Source: Candidatus Bathyarchaeota archaeon (lineage in GTDB: Archaea; Thermoproteota; Bathyarchaeia; 40CM-2-53-6; JALHTG01). From it: a stretch of DNA of 64,000 bases. Positions within the stretch are counted from its first letter, which is position 1. The number at the start of each line of letters is the position of its first letter. Below, piece after piece: positions 40,067 through 50,568 of this stretch. The stretch lies in the NCBI GenBank assembly GCA_022865705.1, contig JALHTG010000019.1, positions 115,784 through 179,783 of the forward strand. The letters are read 5' to 3'. A program made the position numbers and the translations under genes. The notes under the pieces were generated by a model, which saw only the letters and a program-made list of their open reading frames with translations, did no database searches and was not told the origin of the DNA.

Positions 40067-40318
40067 TCACTTGTAGACGACGTCGCCGGGTCGCACTCGA
40101 TCCTTTACCTTTAGCCCGATCGACTGACTTGCCTCCGCCCTTGGGATGTTCTGGTGTTCGATCTGCATCGACTCAATCGCCTGCTCGAAGTTGGTTGTAT
40201 CACCTTTGATCAGGATCTTGTCTCCAACATTCACTGGGGCAGTCAGCTGTACAACAGCTACGCTGATCTTGGAGTAGAAATTGGTTACGTTTCCTATCTG
40301 GGTCTTGCCCTCTGCCAT
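40067..40318 (-). CDS. Small translation-factor-like beta-barrel protein (EF-Tu domain II-like)
   Basis: IGNVTNFYSKISVAVVQLTAPVNVGDKILIKGDTTNFEQAIESMQIEHQNIPRAEASQSIGLKVKDRVRPGDVVYK. Confidence 0.8.
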   Translation of the reverse strand: MAEGKTQIGNVTNFYSKISVAVVQLTAPVNVGDKILIKGDTTNFEQAIESMQIEHQNIPRAEASQSIGLKVKDRVRPGDVVYK

Positions 40319-40369
40319 ATGACCACCTAATCAACGGTAACTGTATTAGTGATGACTCTGCTTTTTACG

Positions 40370-40642
40370 CTATCGCTTTGCAGCGAAGTCTTTGAATTTT
40401 CCAGTCCAGCTTTCTTCTTTGAGTTCAACCTTTGTGACATGGGCGCTGGGAGGGCCTTCTTTACAGAAGGCAATCATCCGGTCCACTGAGCCATCCTCAC
40501 CCTCGAAGACAGCTTCAACTCTGCCATCAGGGAGATTTCTTACCCAACCAGTGACACCGAGTTCCAGCGCTCGCTCTTTGGTGTGATGTCTGAAAAAGAC
40601 CCCTTGAACGACACCAGAGATGTAGACGCGAATCCGTTTCAT
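40370..40642 (-). CDS. acyP: Acylphosphatase
   Basis: VYISGVVQGVFFRHHTKERALELGVTGWVRNLPDGRVEAVFEGE. Confidence 0.95.
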   Translation of the reverse strand: MKRIRVYISGVVQGVFFRHHTKERALELGVTGWVRNLPDGRVEAVFEGEDGSVDRMIAFCKEGPPSAHVTKVELKEESWTGKFKDFAAKR

Positions 40643-40900
40643 TCAAACCTTCTTCCTTGCACTATGACCGCATTGCTATGGGAAGGAACGTGCGTTGACT
40701 TCTAGTTCGTGAGCGCACGTGCTTCTATCTTTCTAAGACATCTGATCTTAGCCGCTTCTCAGCTTGAGAAGTCGTTTCTTTGGAAGTTTAGGTCTTTTCG
40801 CTCTTCTAGCATCAGCAGTTGCCATATCTCGACACCAAATAGTGAATCGCGCGCGCTGAAAAGAAGAAGGTGTTGGACGAAACCGGAGTCACAGCTTGAT

Positions 40901-41086
40901 CTACTTTGTTAGATCTTGAAGCACTGCTATTGGAGCGTCTTTCTTGACCGCCGCGATTCCTTTCTCGCATCCAGCCTTGACTTCATAGGCTTCACTAGAC
41001 GCTATTACCTCTCCGTTCGCAGCCCTCAATCTCCATCTGAATTTTCCGGCTTGGTCTTTATAGATCTCAAATTGCGGTTGCGCCAT
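40901..41086 (-). CDS. UPF0339/YegP-like small protein
   Basis: FEIYKDQAGKFRWRLRAANGEVIASSEAYEVKAGCEKGIAAVKKDAP. Confidence 0.85.
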   Translation of the reverse strand: MAQPQFEIYKDQAGKFRWRLRAANGEVIASSEAYEVKAGCEKGIAAVKKDAPIAVLQDLTK

Positions 41087-41152
41087 ACCTAATATCCCAA
41101 GTATAGATCGTCGTCAAGAGATTTAACAATTCCGCGTGCGACCACTAGTTAG

Positions 41153-41244
<92 letters not shown>

Positions 41245-41770
41245 AAAGCACCTGTAGCCATAGTTGCACGTTATTTCGATTAAGCCTTGCGCCTTGGCCG
41301 TTGCCTGATTGGTGTGCCGATGGAAATAGAGTCTACGGGATTGGAGAACTGAGAAAGCGGCTGCAGCGCAGCCGAGAAGGCGAGCCTGTTGGAAGACTGG
41401 TCCTAGAGCTAAGAGGATTGATTCTAAAGTCGTTCGAGAAGCAGACTCGCTGAACGCATTCTGATGAAACGATCCTATTCGTTGATACTGGTCTCCAGAA
41501 TCCTTCTTAGAGCAACGTAGGCCTGCAGAAGCGGGAACGCGCTTTCTTCACTGGAAGGAAGAACGGGCGATGCACCGGACGACTTCGGGGCTAGGCTTTC
41601 CGTGTCCATGATCCTGCGGTCCTGCAAATCCAACCCTCCAACACAACAGCCAGTTGCAGTATCAAATACGTAGAGTATAGAAGACTTTTCGACAAATGCT
41701 TGTCCAGGCGCGCGCTACCAGTCATTGACGAATTGAATATGGAACTGCTAGTGCAACAAGTCAGCAAAGA

Positions 41771-41890
41771 TTAGTCTTCTGAGACAGTCTGGCCGCATCT
41801 AATGCATTTCTTCAGGTGAAATTCAACTTGGTTGACTATGTACTTCCATCTGTGATCGCAGACGGAGGAATATCTCATCATGTGTTCCAC
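41771..41890 (-). CDS. Putative small zinc-ribbon protein (39 aa, GTG start)
   Basis: Translates V/MEHMMRYSSVCDHRWKYIVNQVEFHLKKCIRCGQTVSED*; CxH...CxxC arrangement; below ORF-track cut-off. Confidence 0.45.
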   Translation of the reverse strand: MEHMMRYSSVCDHRWKYIVNQVEFHLKKCIRCGQTVSED

Positions 41891-42123
41891 TCTCTTCGCC
41901 CCCAGGATGACGGTTCGCTGCGCCTAGTATAAGCAAGAGAGATGGCCGAATGTGATGGGGAAAGAGATGAAACCTCGCTGCATAACCTTGCAGCGTTTCA
42001 CAACGGTCTAGCTGTAGAACCCTCTGTCAAGATTGGCTAAATATCAGAGATAGCGACGAGATTTAGGAGAAATCGCTCTGAGCGATAGGATCTAGGGCCG
42101 CAACCGCAGCAGCATATCTGTGA

Positions 42124-42591
42124 TTAACGCCAGAGCCCTTCTAGGCCCATTAGCATCAATGCGCGGATAATTAGACCTAGCCCTATGACGACGATCAACA
42201 ATGCCAGGAATGACCCGAAAGACAATGATGTAGCTGCGATTTTGTCAAGCAGGTAGGCAGTCCCAATCCAAAAGACGCAGTCACCTGCTGTTTGCGCCAC
42301 TCTCTTAGGGCGATCCCTAGTGGCCAGCTCAATTAGTACGAGCAACCCAAGCCATGCACCCCAGGTGATAGAGAAGTTCCTAAGGATATGATAGAAGAGG
42401 GGGTGAGCGGATGAGGGCGCTGGGTAGTAAACATGGTCAATGATCCGAGTTAGTTTCAAATCCGTGAAGAAGGCTCGGCTCTCCTCAACCAGCGGATACA
42501 TTATGAGGAAAAGTCCCACGAGGACTAGGAATAGGCCGAACGAGGCGGCCCTCAGGTTTCGGCTAAGGTAGGGGTGAGTCTGATCGGTCAA
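42124..42591 (-). CDS. Integral membrane protein of unknown function
   Basis: Four hydrophobic segments; located directly downstream of the PspC-domain gene. Confidence 0.6.
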   Translation of the reverse strand: MTDQTHPYLSRNLRAASFGLFLVLVGLFLIMYPLVEESRAFFTDLKLTRIIDHVYYPAPSSAHPLFYHILRNFSITWGAWLGLLVLIELATRDRPKRVAQTAGDCVFWIGTAYLLDKIAATSLSFGSFLALLIVVIGLGLIIRALMLMGLEGLWR

Positions 42592-42612
42592 GGTCGGGGT
42601 CCGCCTAGAAGG

Positions 42613-43074
42613 CTATCTTCTCTTCAAGGCTGAGGCGATTATGACCAATCCAACCGCTACTAGCAAACCTGCCCAAAAGAGCTTACCAGACATCCGGATG
42701 AGGGGCCAGAAATTCCAGTACGGCCAGAACCCAGGAGTCACCTGCTCAAGAACTGAAGAAGCTCCAAACCCGACTAATGCAAGGCCTATCAGAAGAAGAA
42801 TCAATGCGCCCACGTTAAGTTGGGTCGTAGGTACGGTCGCAGGCAAAGCTCCAGTTGGGGCTCTGGGTACAATAATTGCCAAGACTATGTACAGCAGGAT
42901 TGCCGATCCGCCAGCAAATGCCAACAATACAAAACCAAGGCGGACCAGGGTAGGATCCATGTTCAGATATTCAGCGATTCCACCGCAAACTCCCGCAATG
43001 ATCTTGTTCTGATTCGATCTGTAGAGTCTTCGAGGTTGGTTTGATTCTGCGCTCAAGTCGCTTCCCTGCCGCAC
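42613..43074 (-). CDS. PspC-domain membrane protein
   Basis: RRLYRSNQNKIIAGVCGGIAEYLNMDPTLVRLGFVLLAFAGGSAILLYIVLAIIVP. Confidence 0.92.
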   Translation of the reverse strand: MRQGSDLSAESNQPRRLYRSNQNKIIAGVCGGIAEYLNMDPTLVRLGFVLLAFAGGSAILLYIVLAIIVPRAPTGALPATVPTTQLNVGALILLLIGLALVGFGASSVLEQVTPGFWPYWNFWPLIRMSGKLFWAGLLVAVGLVIIASALKRR

Positions 43075-43228
43075 AGAGGAAATGACAGAAGTTTAAACAT
43101 GTTGGTTCGATATTTCGTCCTTTCTCTGCAGGAGTCAAGGCACTCATTTCAGTAACATCATCGGATTGCCTATACATAGGTCAGTGAGCCACCAAGGGAA
43201 AACGGTTTAACTTAGCCGCTTCCTAAGC

Positions 43229-44248
43229 TTGGATCGGTGTCTAGTATCGATGAATATCGGAAGACTTCCAAGAGTCCGCTTGGCAACACTTCCCACACCT
43301 TTGGATGAGGCTCCTCGGCTAACCAAGATGCTGGGAGGTCCAAGAATTCTATTCAAGAGAGATGACAATGACGGTTTTGCTCTTGGGGGAAACAAGGCTC
43401 GGAAACTGGAGTTTCTTATCGCCGACGCGATGCAGAAAGGAGCAGACACTATAATAACAACAGGGGGCGTCCAATCGAATCATGCAAGGATCACTGCAGC
43501 CGCCGCAAAGAGGTACGGGATGCGGCCGATACTCGTTCTCAGAGGCGATTCCTCAGCTGAATATGATGGTAATTTGCTCTTGGACAAACTCTTCGGCGCC
43601 GAGATCAGAATCGTTGCGCCTGATATGAGAGACACCATGCCCATCATGCAGGACATTGCGGAAGAAATGAGAGATGGCGGGAGAGAGCCATATATCATAC
43701 CCTCTGGAGGCTCGAACCCAGTTGGCGCCATAGCATACTCGAACGCAATGCTGGAAATAATCTCTCAGGCAGTAGAAATGAGCGTGAAAGTTGACCACGT
43801 TGTTTTCGCCTCAGGCTCCGGCGGAACCCAAGGAGGTCTTCTGTTCGGAGCGAAGGCATTGAACTTCCAAGGCCGAATCCTTGGGATCAGTGATGGGGCT
43901 TCACGTGACCCCCTCGCCAGCAAGATCGTGGAAATCGCCAATGGCTGTGCGAGACTGATAGATTCCCATGTCTTAGTCTCCTTGAAAGATGTGGATTTCC
44001 TCGACCAGTACGCTGGAAAAGGCTATGGAATCCTTCAGAAAGAAGTCGTGGATGCAATCATGACGGTGGCAGGAACTGAAGGAATCCTCCTCGACCCTGT
44101 CTACACAGGGAAGGCCATGTGGGGCCTAATGGATCTGATTCACCAAGGCTACTTCGAAAAAGATGAAACGGTCGTCTTCATCCACACCGGCGGAACTCCA
44201 GCTCTATTCGCGTACAGAAAAGAGCTAGTTTCTTTCTTAGGGTCGTGA
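43229..44248 (+). CDS. D-cysteine desulfhydrase / ACC deaminase family PLP enzyme
   Basis: LPTPLDEAPRLTKMLGGPRILFKRDDNDGFALGGNKARKLEFLIADA, GGVQSNHARITAAAAKRYGM, FASGSGGTQGGL, VFIHTGGTPALFAY. Confidence 0.92.
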   Translation: MDRCLVSMNIGRLPRVRLATLPTPLDEAPRLTKMLGGPRILFKRDDNDGFALGGNKARKLEFLIADAMQKGADTIITTGGVQSNHARITAAAAKRYGMRPILVLRGDSSAEYDGNLLLDKLFGAEIRIVAPDMRDTMPIMQDIAEEMRDGGREPYIIPSGGSNPVGAIAYSNAMLEIISQAVEMSVKVDHVVFASGSGGTQGGLLFGAKALNFQGRILGISDGASRDPLASKIVEIANGCARLIDSHVLVSLKDVDFLDQYAGKGYGILQKEVVDAIMTVAGTEGILLDPVYTGKAMWGLMDLIHQGYFEKDETVVFIHTGGTPALFAYRKELVSFLGS

Positions 44249-44301
44249 TTGGAGCACAGCCTCATCGGAAGAGACCATCTCTCTGCGAGAGCACTATGAT
44301 T

Positions 44302-45075
44302 CTACAGGCGAAATGCTTTTCTCGCGTTTCTCGCGGTGATCTCAGCGACCTGAACAGGAGACACCTCTCTGATTCTTGCGATCTGTCTCACCAAGTCCAG
44401 CAGATACGAAGGCTCGTTCCTTTCTCGTCTTGGTGAGAGGAAGGGAGAATCTGTCTCGATCAACAAAGATTCGAGTGGCACATGCTTTGCCAACGCCCGG
44501 TGGTGGTCTGAGTAGCACACCGTGGTAGCCAACGATATGTAGAATCTGCGTTCCACTATCTCTCCCATCGTCTCAAGGCTTCCACCGAAGCAATGAAAGA
44601 TCACCTTGTCAAGCGATCTGACCATTTCGAAAGCTTCCTGCTCTGCCTTCCTTGCATGTATGATCAGCGGCAGATTCAGTTCTAAGGCAAGATCCATGGC
44701 TTGTCGGAAGACTTCGCCTTGTCTTATCCTCATGGCAGGGTCGGTGCAACGATAGTAATCTAGTCCCGCCTCACCCACACCCTTGATCTCACCCGCATGT
44801 CGTCTTATTTGATCAAACAGCGCTTTGAGATCATTCTTGCCTGCCCTGCTAACGTAGCTCGGGCTCAATCCTAATGTTGGGTAGATGAATGAGTGCCCGC
44901 GAGCCAGTTCAAGAGTCTTCTCATTAGTATCTTGGTCAACGCCGGAGTTGATCATTATTTCAACCCCAGCAGCTCTAGCCCGCTCAATGACTTCTTCTCG
45001 GTCTTTGTCAAATCTTCCAAAGTCTAGATGGCAGTGGGAATCTATTACACCATCTATGCGATCAGCTTGACTCAA
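44302..45075 (-). CDS. TatD-family hydrolase
   Basis: DSHCHLDF, GVGEAGLDYY, PLIIHARKAEQEA, VIFHCFGGS, LIETDSPFLSP. Confidence 0.95.
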   Translation of the reverse strand: MSQADRIDGVIDSHCHLDFGRFDKDREEVIERARAAGVEIMINSGVDQDTNEKTLELARGHSFIYPTLGLSPSYVSRAGKNDLKALFDQIRRHAGEIKGVGEAGLDYYRCTDPAMRIRQGEVFRQAMDLALELNLPLIIHARKAEQEAFEMVRSLDKVIFHCFGGSLETMGEIVERRFYISLATTVCYSDHHRALAKHVPLESLLIETDSPFLSPRRERNEPSYLLDLVRQIARIREVSPVQVAEITARNARKAFRL

Positions 45076-45234
45076 CCATCTCCCTCAGATCTAGAGTACT
45101 CATTAGGCTTCGCGACACTCGGAGCTTCTTTTCGGTCGCCTAGAAAGGACATCATACTTAAATCTCCGCCGCCAATGTTGACATCTGGTGCGCGTAGATG
45201 AAGCACGGTGAGCTAGTTTGCTTCTCCTTCGCCG

Positions 45235-46758
45235 ATGAGTCCTAGCGCATCCTATCCAAGTTCCACATCTACGAAACCTGAGGGCAATGAGTCTCAACTC
45301 TTACTCTTCAACAGCATGACCAAGCGTTTGGAGCCTTTTGCCTCAATCGACTTGAACCGAGTTCGGATGTACACGTGCGGCTTGACTGTGAATGACGTGA
45401 TGCATCTTGGCCACGCTAGAGCCTACGTCATATGGGATGTATTGACACGATACTTGGAGTACCTGGGTTACGAGGTTTTTCACGTTTCAAATGTGACAGA
45501 CATAAGCATAGATGACAAGATACTCAGACGAGTCAACGAATCGAACGTAAGTTTCCAGCAACATGTCAACCGTTACACTCAATTGTACTTGGAAGACCGA
45601 CTGAAACTTGGAATTGCACCTGCAAACGTCCACCCTCTTGCAACACAGCATATCCAAGAAATGATAGATCTAGTTCAGAAATTGATCGAGAAAGGATTCG
45701 CGTATGAGACAGATGATGGAGTCTATTTTCGAATCTCAAGATTTCAGAGCTATGGAAGCCTTTCTGGGGTGGCCAGAGATCGACTTGAGGCTGGCTCAAG
45801 CGGTCGGGTGAGTAAGGACGAGTACAGCAAGGAAGAAGTTGGAGACTTCGTTCTCTGGAAGAAGTCAAAGCCCGGTGAACCCTATTGGCATAGTCCTTGG
45901 GGCCTTGGTAGACCTGGATGGCACATTGAATGCTCCGCGATGGCGATGAAATATCTTGGCGAAAGCTTCGATATACATTGCGGAGGGGAGGAACATGTCT
46001 TTCCTCATCATGAGAATGAGATAGCTCAAAGTGAGGCAGTGAGCGGCAGACCTCTTGCAAGATACTGGTTACATGTCAGGCATCTTGTGCTTGATGGCGG
46101 AAAAATGTCGAAATCTACAGGTGAGTTCGTTTCGGTGCGAGATGCAGTTGAACAGTATGGCCCCCTTTCTGTTCGAGTATTCCTTCTCTTGACTCACTAC
46201 AGGAAAACCATGAGTCTTGACCAAGATGTCTTCAAGACGGCATCCAAGCATGCTGACAAACTAGGTGCTCTCTGGGCCGCCATACAACACTTCTCAGTCA
46301 AAGGTCAACCGTTTCCTCAGACTGGTGAAGACCGATTGCTAATGCAGTTGAGTCAGTCAAGATCAGTGTTCGAGGAAGCGATGAGTCGAGATCTGAGCAC
46401 GCCTCTCGCATTGTCTGCAATCCTGAAACTCGCTCGAGAAACGGCAAGACACTTGGACAATCATGGCAGCATTAGCAAGGATACAGCTTTCATGATCCAT
46501 GTTTTCCTCAAGACAGTCGGAACAGTGCTTTTCGGTGATCTAGTTGCGTCCGAACTTGAACAGAAACAAGAGGGAGTATTCAAAGATCTCGTTGAGTTTG
46601 CTGTTGAGCAGAGGGACAAGCTGCGATCGGAGCAAAAGTATAACGATGCTGACCTTGTCCGCAAAAGACTGGAAGGACTTGGCATGGTGCTACAGGATCT
46701 ATCTGGTTCTACCATCTGGAGACGAGTTCATAGAGGAAATAGAGAATCTCAAGGTTGA
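45235..46758 (+). CDS. cysS: Cysteinyl-tRNA synthetase
   Basis: [82 protein letters not shown]. Confidence 0.97.
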   Translation: MSPSASYPSSTSTKPEGNESQLLLFNSMTKRLEPFASIDLNRVRMYTCGLTVNDVMHLGHARAYVIWDVLTRYLEYLGYEVFHVSNVTDISIDDKILRRVNESNVSFQQHVNRYTQLYLEDRLKLGIAPANVHPLATQHIQEMIDLVQKLIEKGFAYETDDGVYFRISRFQSYGSLSGVARDRLEAGSSGRVSKDEYSKEEVGDFVLWKKSKPGEPYWHSPWGLGRPGWHIECSAMAMKYLGESFDIHCGGEEHVFPHHENEIAQSEAVSGRPLARYWLHVRHLVLDGGKMSKSTGEFVSVRDAVEQYGPLSVRVFLLLTHYRKTMSLDQDVFKTASKHADKLGALWAAIQHFSVKGQPFPQTGEDRLLMQLSQSRSVFEEAMSRDLSTPLALSAILKLARETARHLDNHGSISKDTAFMIHVFLKTVGTVLFGDLVASELEQKQEGVFKDLVEFAVEQRDKLRSEQKYNDADLVRKRLEGLGMVLQDLSGSTIWRRVHRGNRESQG

Positions 46759-46759
46759 A

Positions 46760-46831
46760 GCCGGGGTGGCCGAATGGTTAGGCAGCGGCCTGCAGAGCCG
46801 CATCACACAGGTTCAATTCCTGTCCCCGGTT
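46760..46831 (+). tRNA. tRNA-Cys(GCA), intronless, followed by CCA in the DNA (46832-46834)
   Basis: GCCGGGG...CCCCGGT-T; anticodon arm GCGGC-CTGCAGA-GCCGC; T-arm ACAGG-TTCAATT-CCTGT; U73 discriminator. Confidence 0.95.
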
Positions 46832-46980
46832 CCAAAACCGCGTCAACATCTGTCTGATCTATACTGGCATGCTATGCTTGGATGAAGGAGGTTTCTGGGT
46901 TCCAATATCCCTCTGAGTTCAGCAGTCCCTTGCGATCTCGAGGAATCAAAGGAACCGGAGATTTTCAATTCCGTGAACGA

Positions 46981-48174
46981 TCAGCGCCTAAGTACTTTGG
47001 AGATTCTTTTGCAGGCTTCTTCGATTTCTTCTTTCGGTCTGGTCAATGCGAATCTGATGTGGTGCTCGCCGAATTTGCCGAATCCTATTCCCGGGGTTAC
47101 CACCACGCCAACATCTAGTAGCTTCATCGTGAGATCCATCGATTTCTCTTCGCATCTTGGCCACACGTAGAAGGTGCCCTTGGGTTTCTCACATTCCAGA
47201 CCGATGCTCTTCAGACCTTCTACCAGTGTGTCGCGTCTCTGTCTATATGTCCTGTTGGCCGTCTTGAGATGTTCAGGCGGATCACCATTAACGTAGCTTT
47301 CCAAAGCCTGCTTCGCGACTTTCTGTATGTATACCGGTGGACCTGAGTCAATCTGGGTCTTGACTTTCACCAATCCCTCTATGAGCTTTCTGTTTCCAAC
47401 GGCAAATCCAATTCGATCTCCTGTCATATTGAATGTCTTTGAGCACGAGTGGAATTCTACGGCCACATCCATGGCACCATCAATCTCTAGGATGCTAGGA
47501 GCCTTGTAATCATCAAACACGATTTCTGAGTAGGCGTTGTCATAGCATACTATGATATTCTTCTCCCTTGCGATATCAATAACCTTCTTCAAAAAGCTCT
47601 CATTCACAACTGCGCCTGTGGGGTTGTTGGGGTAGTTGAGAAACATCATCTTGGCATCGTTCAGCGACTCAAGATCTGGTCTGTAGCCGTTCTCTTCCAG
47701 CAAAGGCATCACCAATGGTACACCGTCATTCAACAACGCGCCTCCATTGGAATAAACAGGGTATGATGGATCTGGAACTAAGACACGATCGCCAGCATTG
47801 ACAAAGGCTCTAGCTATGTTTGCTATACCTTCCTTTGATCCCAGTAAAGCTATGACCTCACTCTTTGGATCTATCTTAACCTTGAATCTTTTTTCGTACC
47901 AGTTGGCGACTGCTTCTCTGAAGTCGGGTTCACCCTGGCTGAAGGAGTACTTGTGATTTGCCGGGTTCGCTGCCTCTTTCCGGAAAGATTCCAGTACAGA
48001 TGGTGGCGGTGGAAGATCCGGGTCTCCTATGCTTAGAGAGATAATGTCTTTGCCCTGCCTTTTCTTCTCAGCTATGATTCTCTCCAGCTCCGCGAATAGG
48101 TACGGCGGAAGTCGACTAATTCTCTCAGAGAAGTCTATTCTCATTTCTTTCTCGCTCCTAGAACAATATCCCAT
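46981..48174 (-). CDS. dapL: LL-diaminopimelate aminotransferase (DapL-type class I aminotransferase)
   Basis: SIGDPDLPPPP, YSFSQGEPDFREAVANWYEKRF, NYPNNPTGAVV, SCSKTFNMTGDRIGFAVGN; adjacent to dapF and lysA. Confidence 0.88.
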   Translation of the reverse strand: MGYCSRSEKEMRIDFSERISRLPPYLFAELERIIAEKKRQGKDIISLSIGDPDLPPPPSVLESFRKEAANPANHKYSFSQGEPDFREAVANWYEKRFKVKIDPKSEVIALLGSKEGIANIARAFVNAGDRVLVPDPSYPVYSNGGALLNDGVPLVMPLLEENGYRPDLESLNDAKMMFLNYPNNPTGAVVNESFLKKVIDIAREKNIIVCYDNAYSEIVFDDYKAPSILEIDGAMDVAVEFHSCSKTFNMTGDRIGFAVGNRKLIEGLVKVKTQIDSGPPVYIQKVAKQALESYVNGDPPEHLKTANRTYRQRRDTLVEGLKSIGLECEKPKGTFYVWPRCEEKSMDLTMKLLDVGVVVTPGIGFGKFGEHHIRFALTRPKEEIEEACKRISKVLRR

Positions 48175-48991
48175 GAAATATCTTTTGAGCTGGTCCTGTC
48201 ATTAGAATGCTTTTCAGGATCTCGATCTTCAGATCTCCACCAGGTAAGTGAGCAACTATTTTTGCATCAGTCTTTCCAAGAAGATGGGCAGCGGCTGCGC
48301 TTGCACATGCCCCCGTGCCGCAGGCGAGAGTTTCTACTACGCCTCTCTCCCAGACTCGCACTATCAACTCCCTTCTATTCAATGCCTGAACAAATTCTGC
48401 ATTGGTTCTTTTGGGAAAAATCTTGTGATTTTCGATCTTGGGCCCCATCGCTTCCACCGGGAAGTTCTTCACATTGTCGACGAATGTTACACAGTGCGGG
48501 TTTCCCACTGAAAGGCATGTTACCTTGAAGGTCCTGTCTCCTACCTGCAGGTCCTCGTTTATGCAGGTTCCATCGCCTAGCATGGGGATGAACTGTTTCT
48601 CGTAGACCGGCGGCCCCATATCCACCCTCACGTTCTGTACGTTTGCGTCGACAATATTGAGCCAGACTTTCTTTGTACCTGCCAAGGTTTCTATGTTGAT
48701 TTCATTCTTCTTCGTTATGTCGTTCTCATAGCAATACTTCGCGAAACAACGGATTCCATTGCCACACATTTCTGCTTCACTTCCATCGGCATTGAAGATT
48801 CTCATCTTTACGTCGGCTATTTCTGAGTCGTAGATGAGAAGCATGCCGTCGGCTCCTATGGAAAAGTGCCTCTCACAGAGTGTCTGAGCTATTCTCTGCA
48901 GTTCATGTTCGCGTATCTCTTCCTTTCTATTGTCTACGACCACGTAGTCGTTTCCCAGTCCGTGCATCTTCCAGAATCTCATTTTAACCAC
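48158..48991 (-). CDS. dapF: Diaminopimelate epimerase
   Basis: MHGLGNDYVVVD, NADGSEAEMCGNGIRCFAKY, VGNPHCVTFVDN, ERGVVETLACGTGACASAAAAH. Confidence 0.97.
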   Translation of the reverse strand: MVKMRFWKMHGLGNDYVVVDNRKEEIREHELQRIAQTLCERHFSIGADGMLLIYDSEIADVKMRIFNADGSEAEMCGNGIRCFAKYCYENDITKKNEINIETLAGTKKVWLNIVDANVQNVRVDMGPPVYEKQFIPMLGDGTCINEDLQVGDRTFKVTCLSVGNPHCVTFVDNVKNFPVEAMGPKIENHKIFPKRTNAEFVQALNRRELIVRVWERGVVETLACGTGACASAAAAHLLGKTDAKIVAHLPGGDLKIEILKSILMTGPAQKIFHGILF

Positions 48992-50277
48992 GGCGCGAAT
49001 TCCTGACCGGTCAACAGGTCTTCTAAGGTCTCCCTGCCTCGAACCAAAGCATGTTTCCCTCGATTAACAAGGATCTCCGCCGGTCTTGGCCTTGAATTGT
49101 ACTGTGAACTCATCGAGAATCCATATGCGCCCGCGTTCAGGATTGCCAGTAGGTCCGCCTCCTGAAGCTCGGGCAATCTCCTATCTCGGCCCAAGATATC
49201 CCCAGATTCGCAGAGAGGTCCCGCTATGTCATAAACTTCACAGGGGCTCTCATTCATCCTATTCGCAACCACAATGTGGTGGTACGAACCGTACATGGCT
49301 GGTCGGATTAGAGTATTGAATCCAGCGTCGATACCAGCATATTTCTTGAAAGGCGTCGTTTTTATCGTATTCACAGCCGAGAGAAGTATACCAGCCTCGG
49401 CAACGATGTAACGACCAGGCTCAAAACCTAGTGTTGGTTCCCCTAGACCATACTCTTTCAGTCTCTGCTTTATGAGAGAGAGGATTTTGTCTGAGAACAG
49501 ACCGATATCAAGAGCTTTCTCTTCCGGCCTATAAGGCACGCCGAAGCCACCGCCGATGTCGACAAGATCAAAGGAGATATTGAGAGTATCATGTACTCTC
49601 TTGCCGATCTGCAAAAGCCTTTCAACAGCCAAGGCGAAGGGTTCAATGTTCAGAACACCTGAACCGATATGCATGTGTAGGCCGAATTGTCTGACGCCGT
49701 GTGCTCTAGCAATCTCGTAAGCCTTCAGGAGATCGTCCTCCCACAAGCCGAACTTTGACTGTTTTCCAGCGGTTATGACATGCTCGTGATGTCCGGCACC
49801 TATCTCAGGGTTCACTCTAATGGATATGAAGTCTGGCGTGACCATCTTCAGAAGTCTCCTTAGCTCAGAGATTGAGTCTATGTTTATCTTGACGCCAGAA
49901 TTCAACAGAAATCTGAGTTCATCGTCAGTTACGCTTGTACCTGTAAAAAGAATCTTCTCCGAAGGGAAACCAGATTTCAAAGCGAGGAAAACTTCGCCAG
50001 GGCTTACGCTGTCTACGTAGGCACCTTCGTCCCTAAGTATTCTCAAAACAGATAGACTCGTATTCGCCTTCGCTGCATAGAAAATCCTGATCTTTTGATA
50101 TTTACTGGACATGGCGTGGAACATATTCCTGTATTTTTCTCTGATGACTGATTCACTCATCACGTACAAGGGGGTTCCGTACTTCTTTGCCAACTCGATA
50201 TTTGATACGCCGTCGATCTGTAGTTCGCCATCTCGATTCTCAAGGATTTTAGGGAGCATAAGCGCCCACTGCGCCAA
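48979..50277 (-). CDS. lysA: Diaminopimelate decarboxylase
   Basis: FYAAKANTSLSVLRIL, HMHIGSGVLNIEPF, VDIGGGFGVPY, FEPGRYIVAEAG, GAYGFSMSSQYNSRPRPAEIL. Confidence 0.97.
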   Translation of the reverse strand: MAQWALMLPKILENRDGELQIDGVSNIELAKKYGTPLYVMSESVIREKYRNMFHAMSSKYQKIRIFYAAKANTSLSVLRILRDEGAYVDSVSPGEVFLALKSGFPSEKILFTGTSVTDDELRFLLNSGVKINIDSISELRRLLKMVTPDFISIRVNPEIGAGHHEHVITAGKQSKFGLWEDDLLKAYEIARAHGVRQFGLHMHIGSGVLNIEPFALAVERLLQIGKRVHDTLNISFDLVDIGGGFGVPYRPEEKALDIGLFSDKILSLIKQRLKEYGLGEPTLGFEPGRYIVAEAGILLSAVNTIKTTPFKKYAGIDAGFNTLIRPAMYGSYHHIVVANRMNESPCEVYDIAGPLCESGDILGRDRRLPELQEADLLAILNAGAYGFSMSSQYNSRPRPAEILVNRGKHALVRGRETLEDLLTGQEFAPWLK

Positions 50278-50568
50278 GAGATTGCATGCGCGCTATGTAA
50301 AGTTAGTCGCTTCCCAGATAGCGCGGAGGCGGCTAGGTGGATACGCGTTTTCTAAATACCTGGTTTTTTCCCAGACGGAAAAAGCCGCTCACGAGAGAAT
50401 AGTCCCCTACCTGCAGATTTCTTTTTGCACTCAGTCGATTGTCGTGTCTCTTCTCTCAAAAGACTGCCGTAGTGGCTATGGATCCAGTCTCCCAGCTGCC
50501 TGCCGTAGGGAGTCTTTTTCTTCCTACCGCAACATCTAATATTCTTGGACTGATCAGTTGGCTGAGAG

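Noticed and set aside
50460-50530. Terminator-like hairpin with T-run upstream of ridA (CTCCC...GGGAGTCTTTTT)
   Set aside because: Stem is only 5 bp with a long loop and lies upstream of lysA rather than after a gene end
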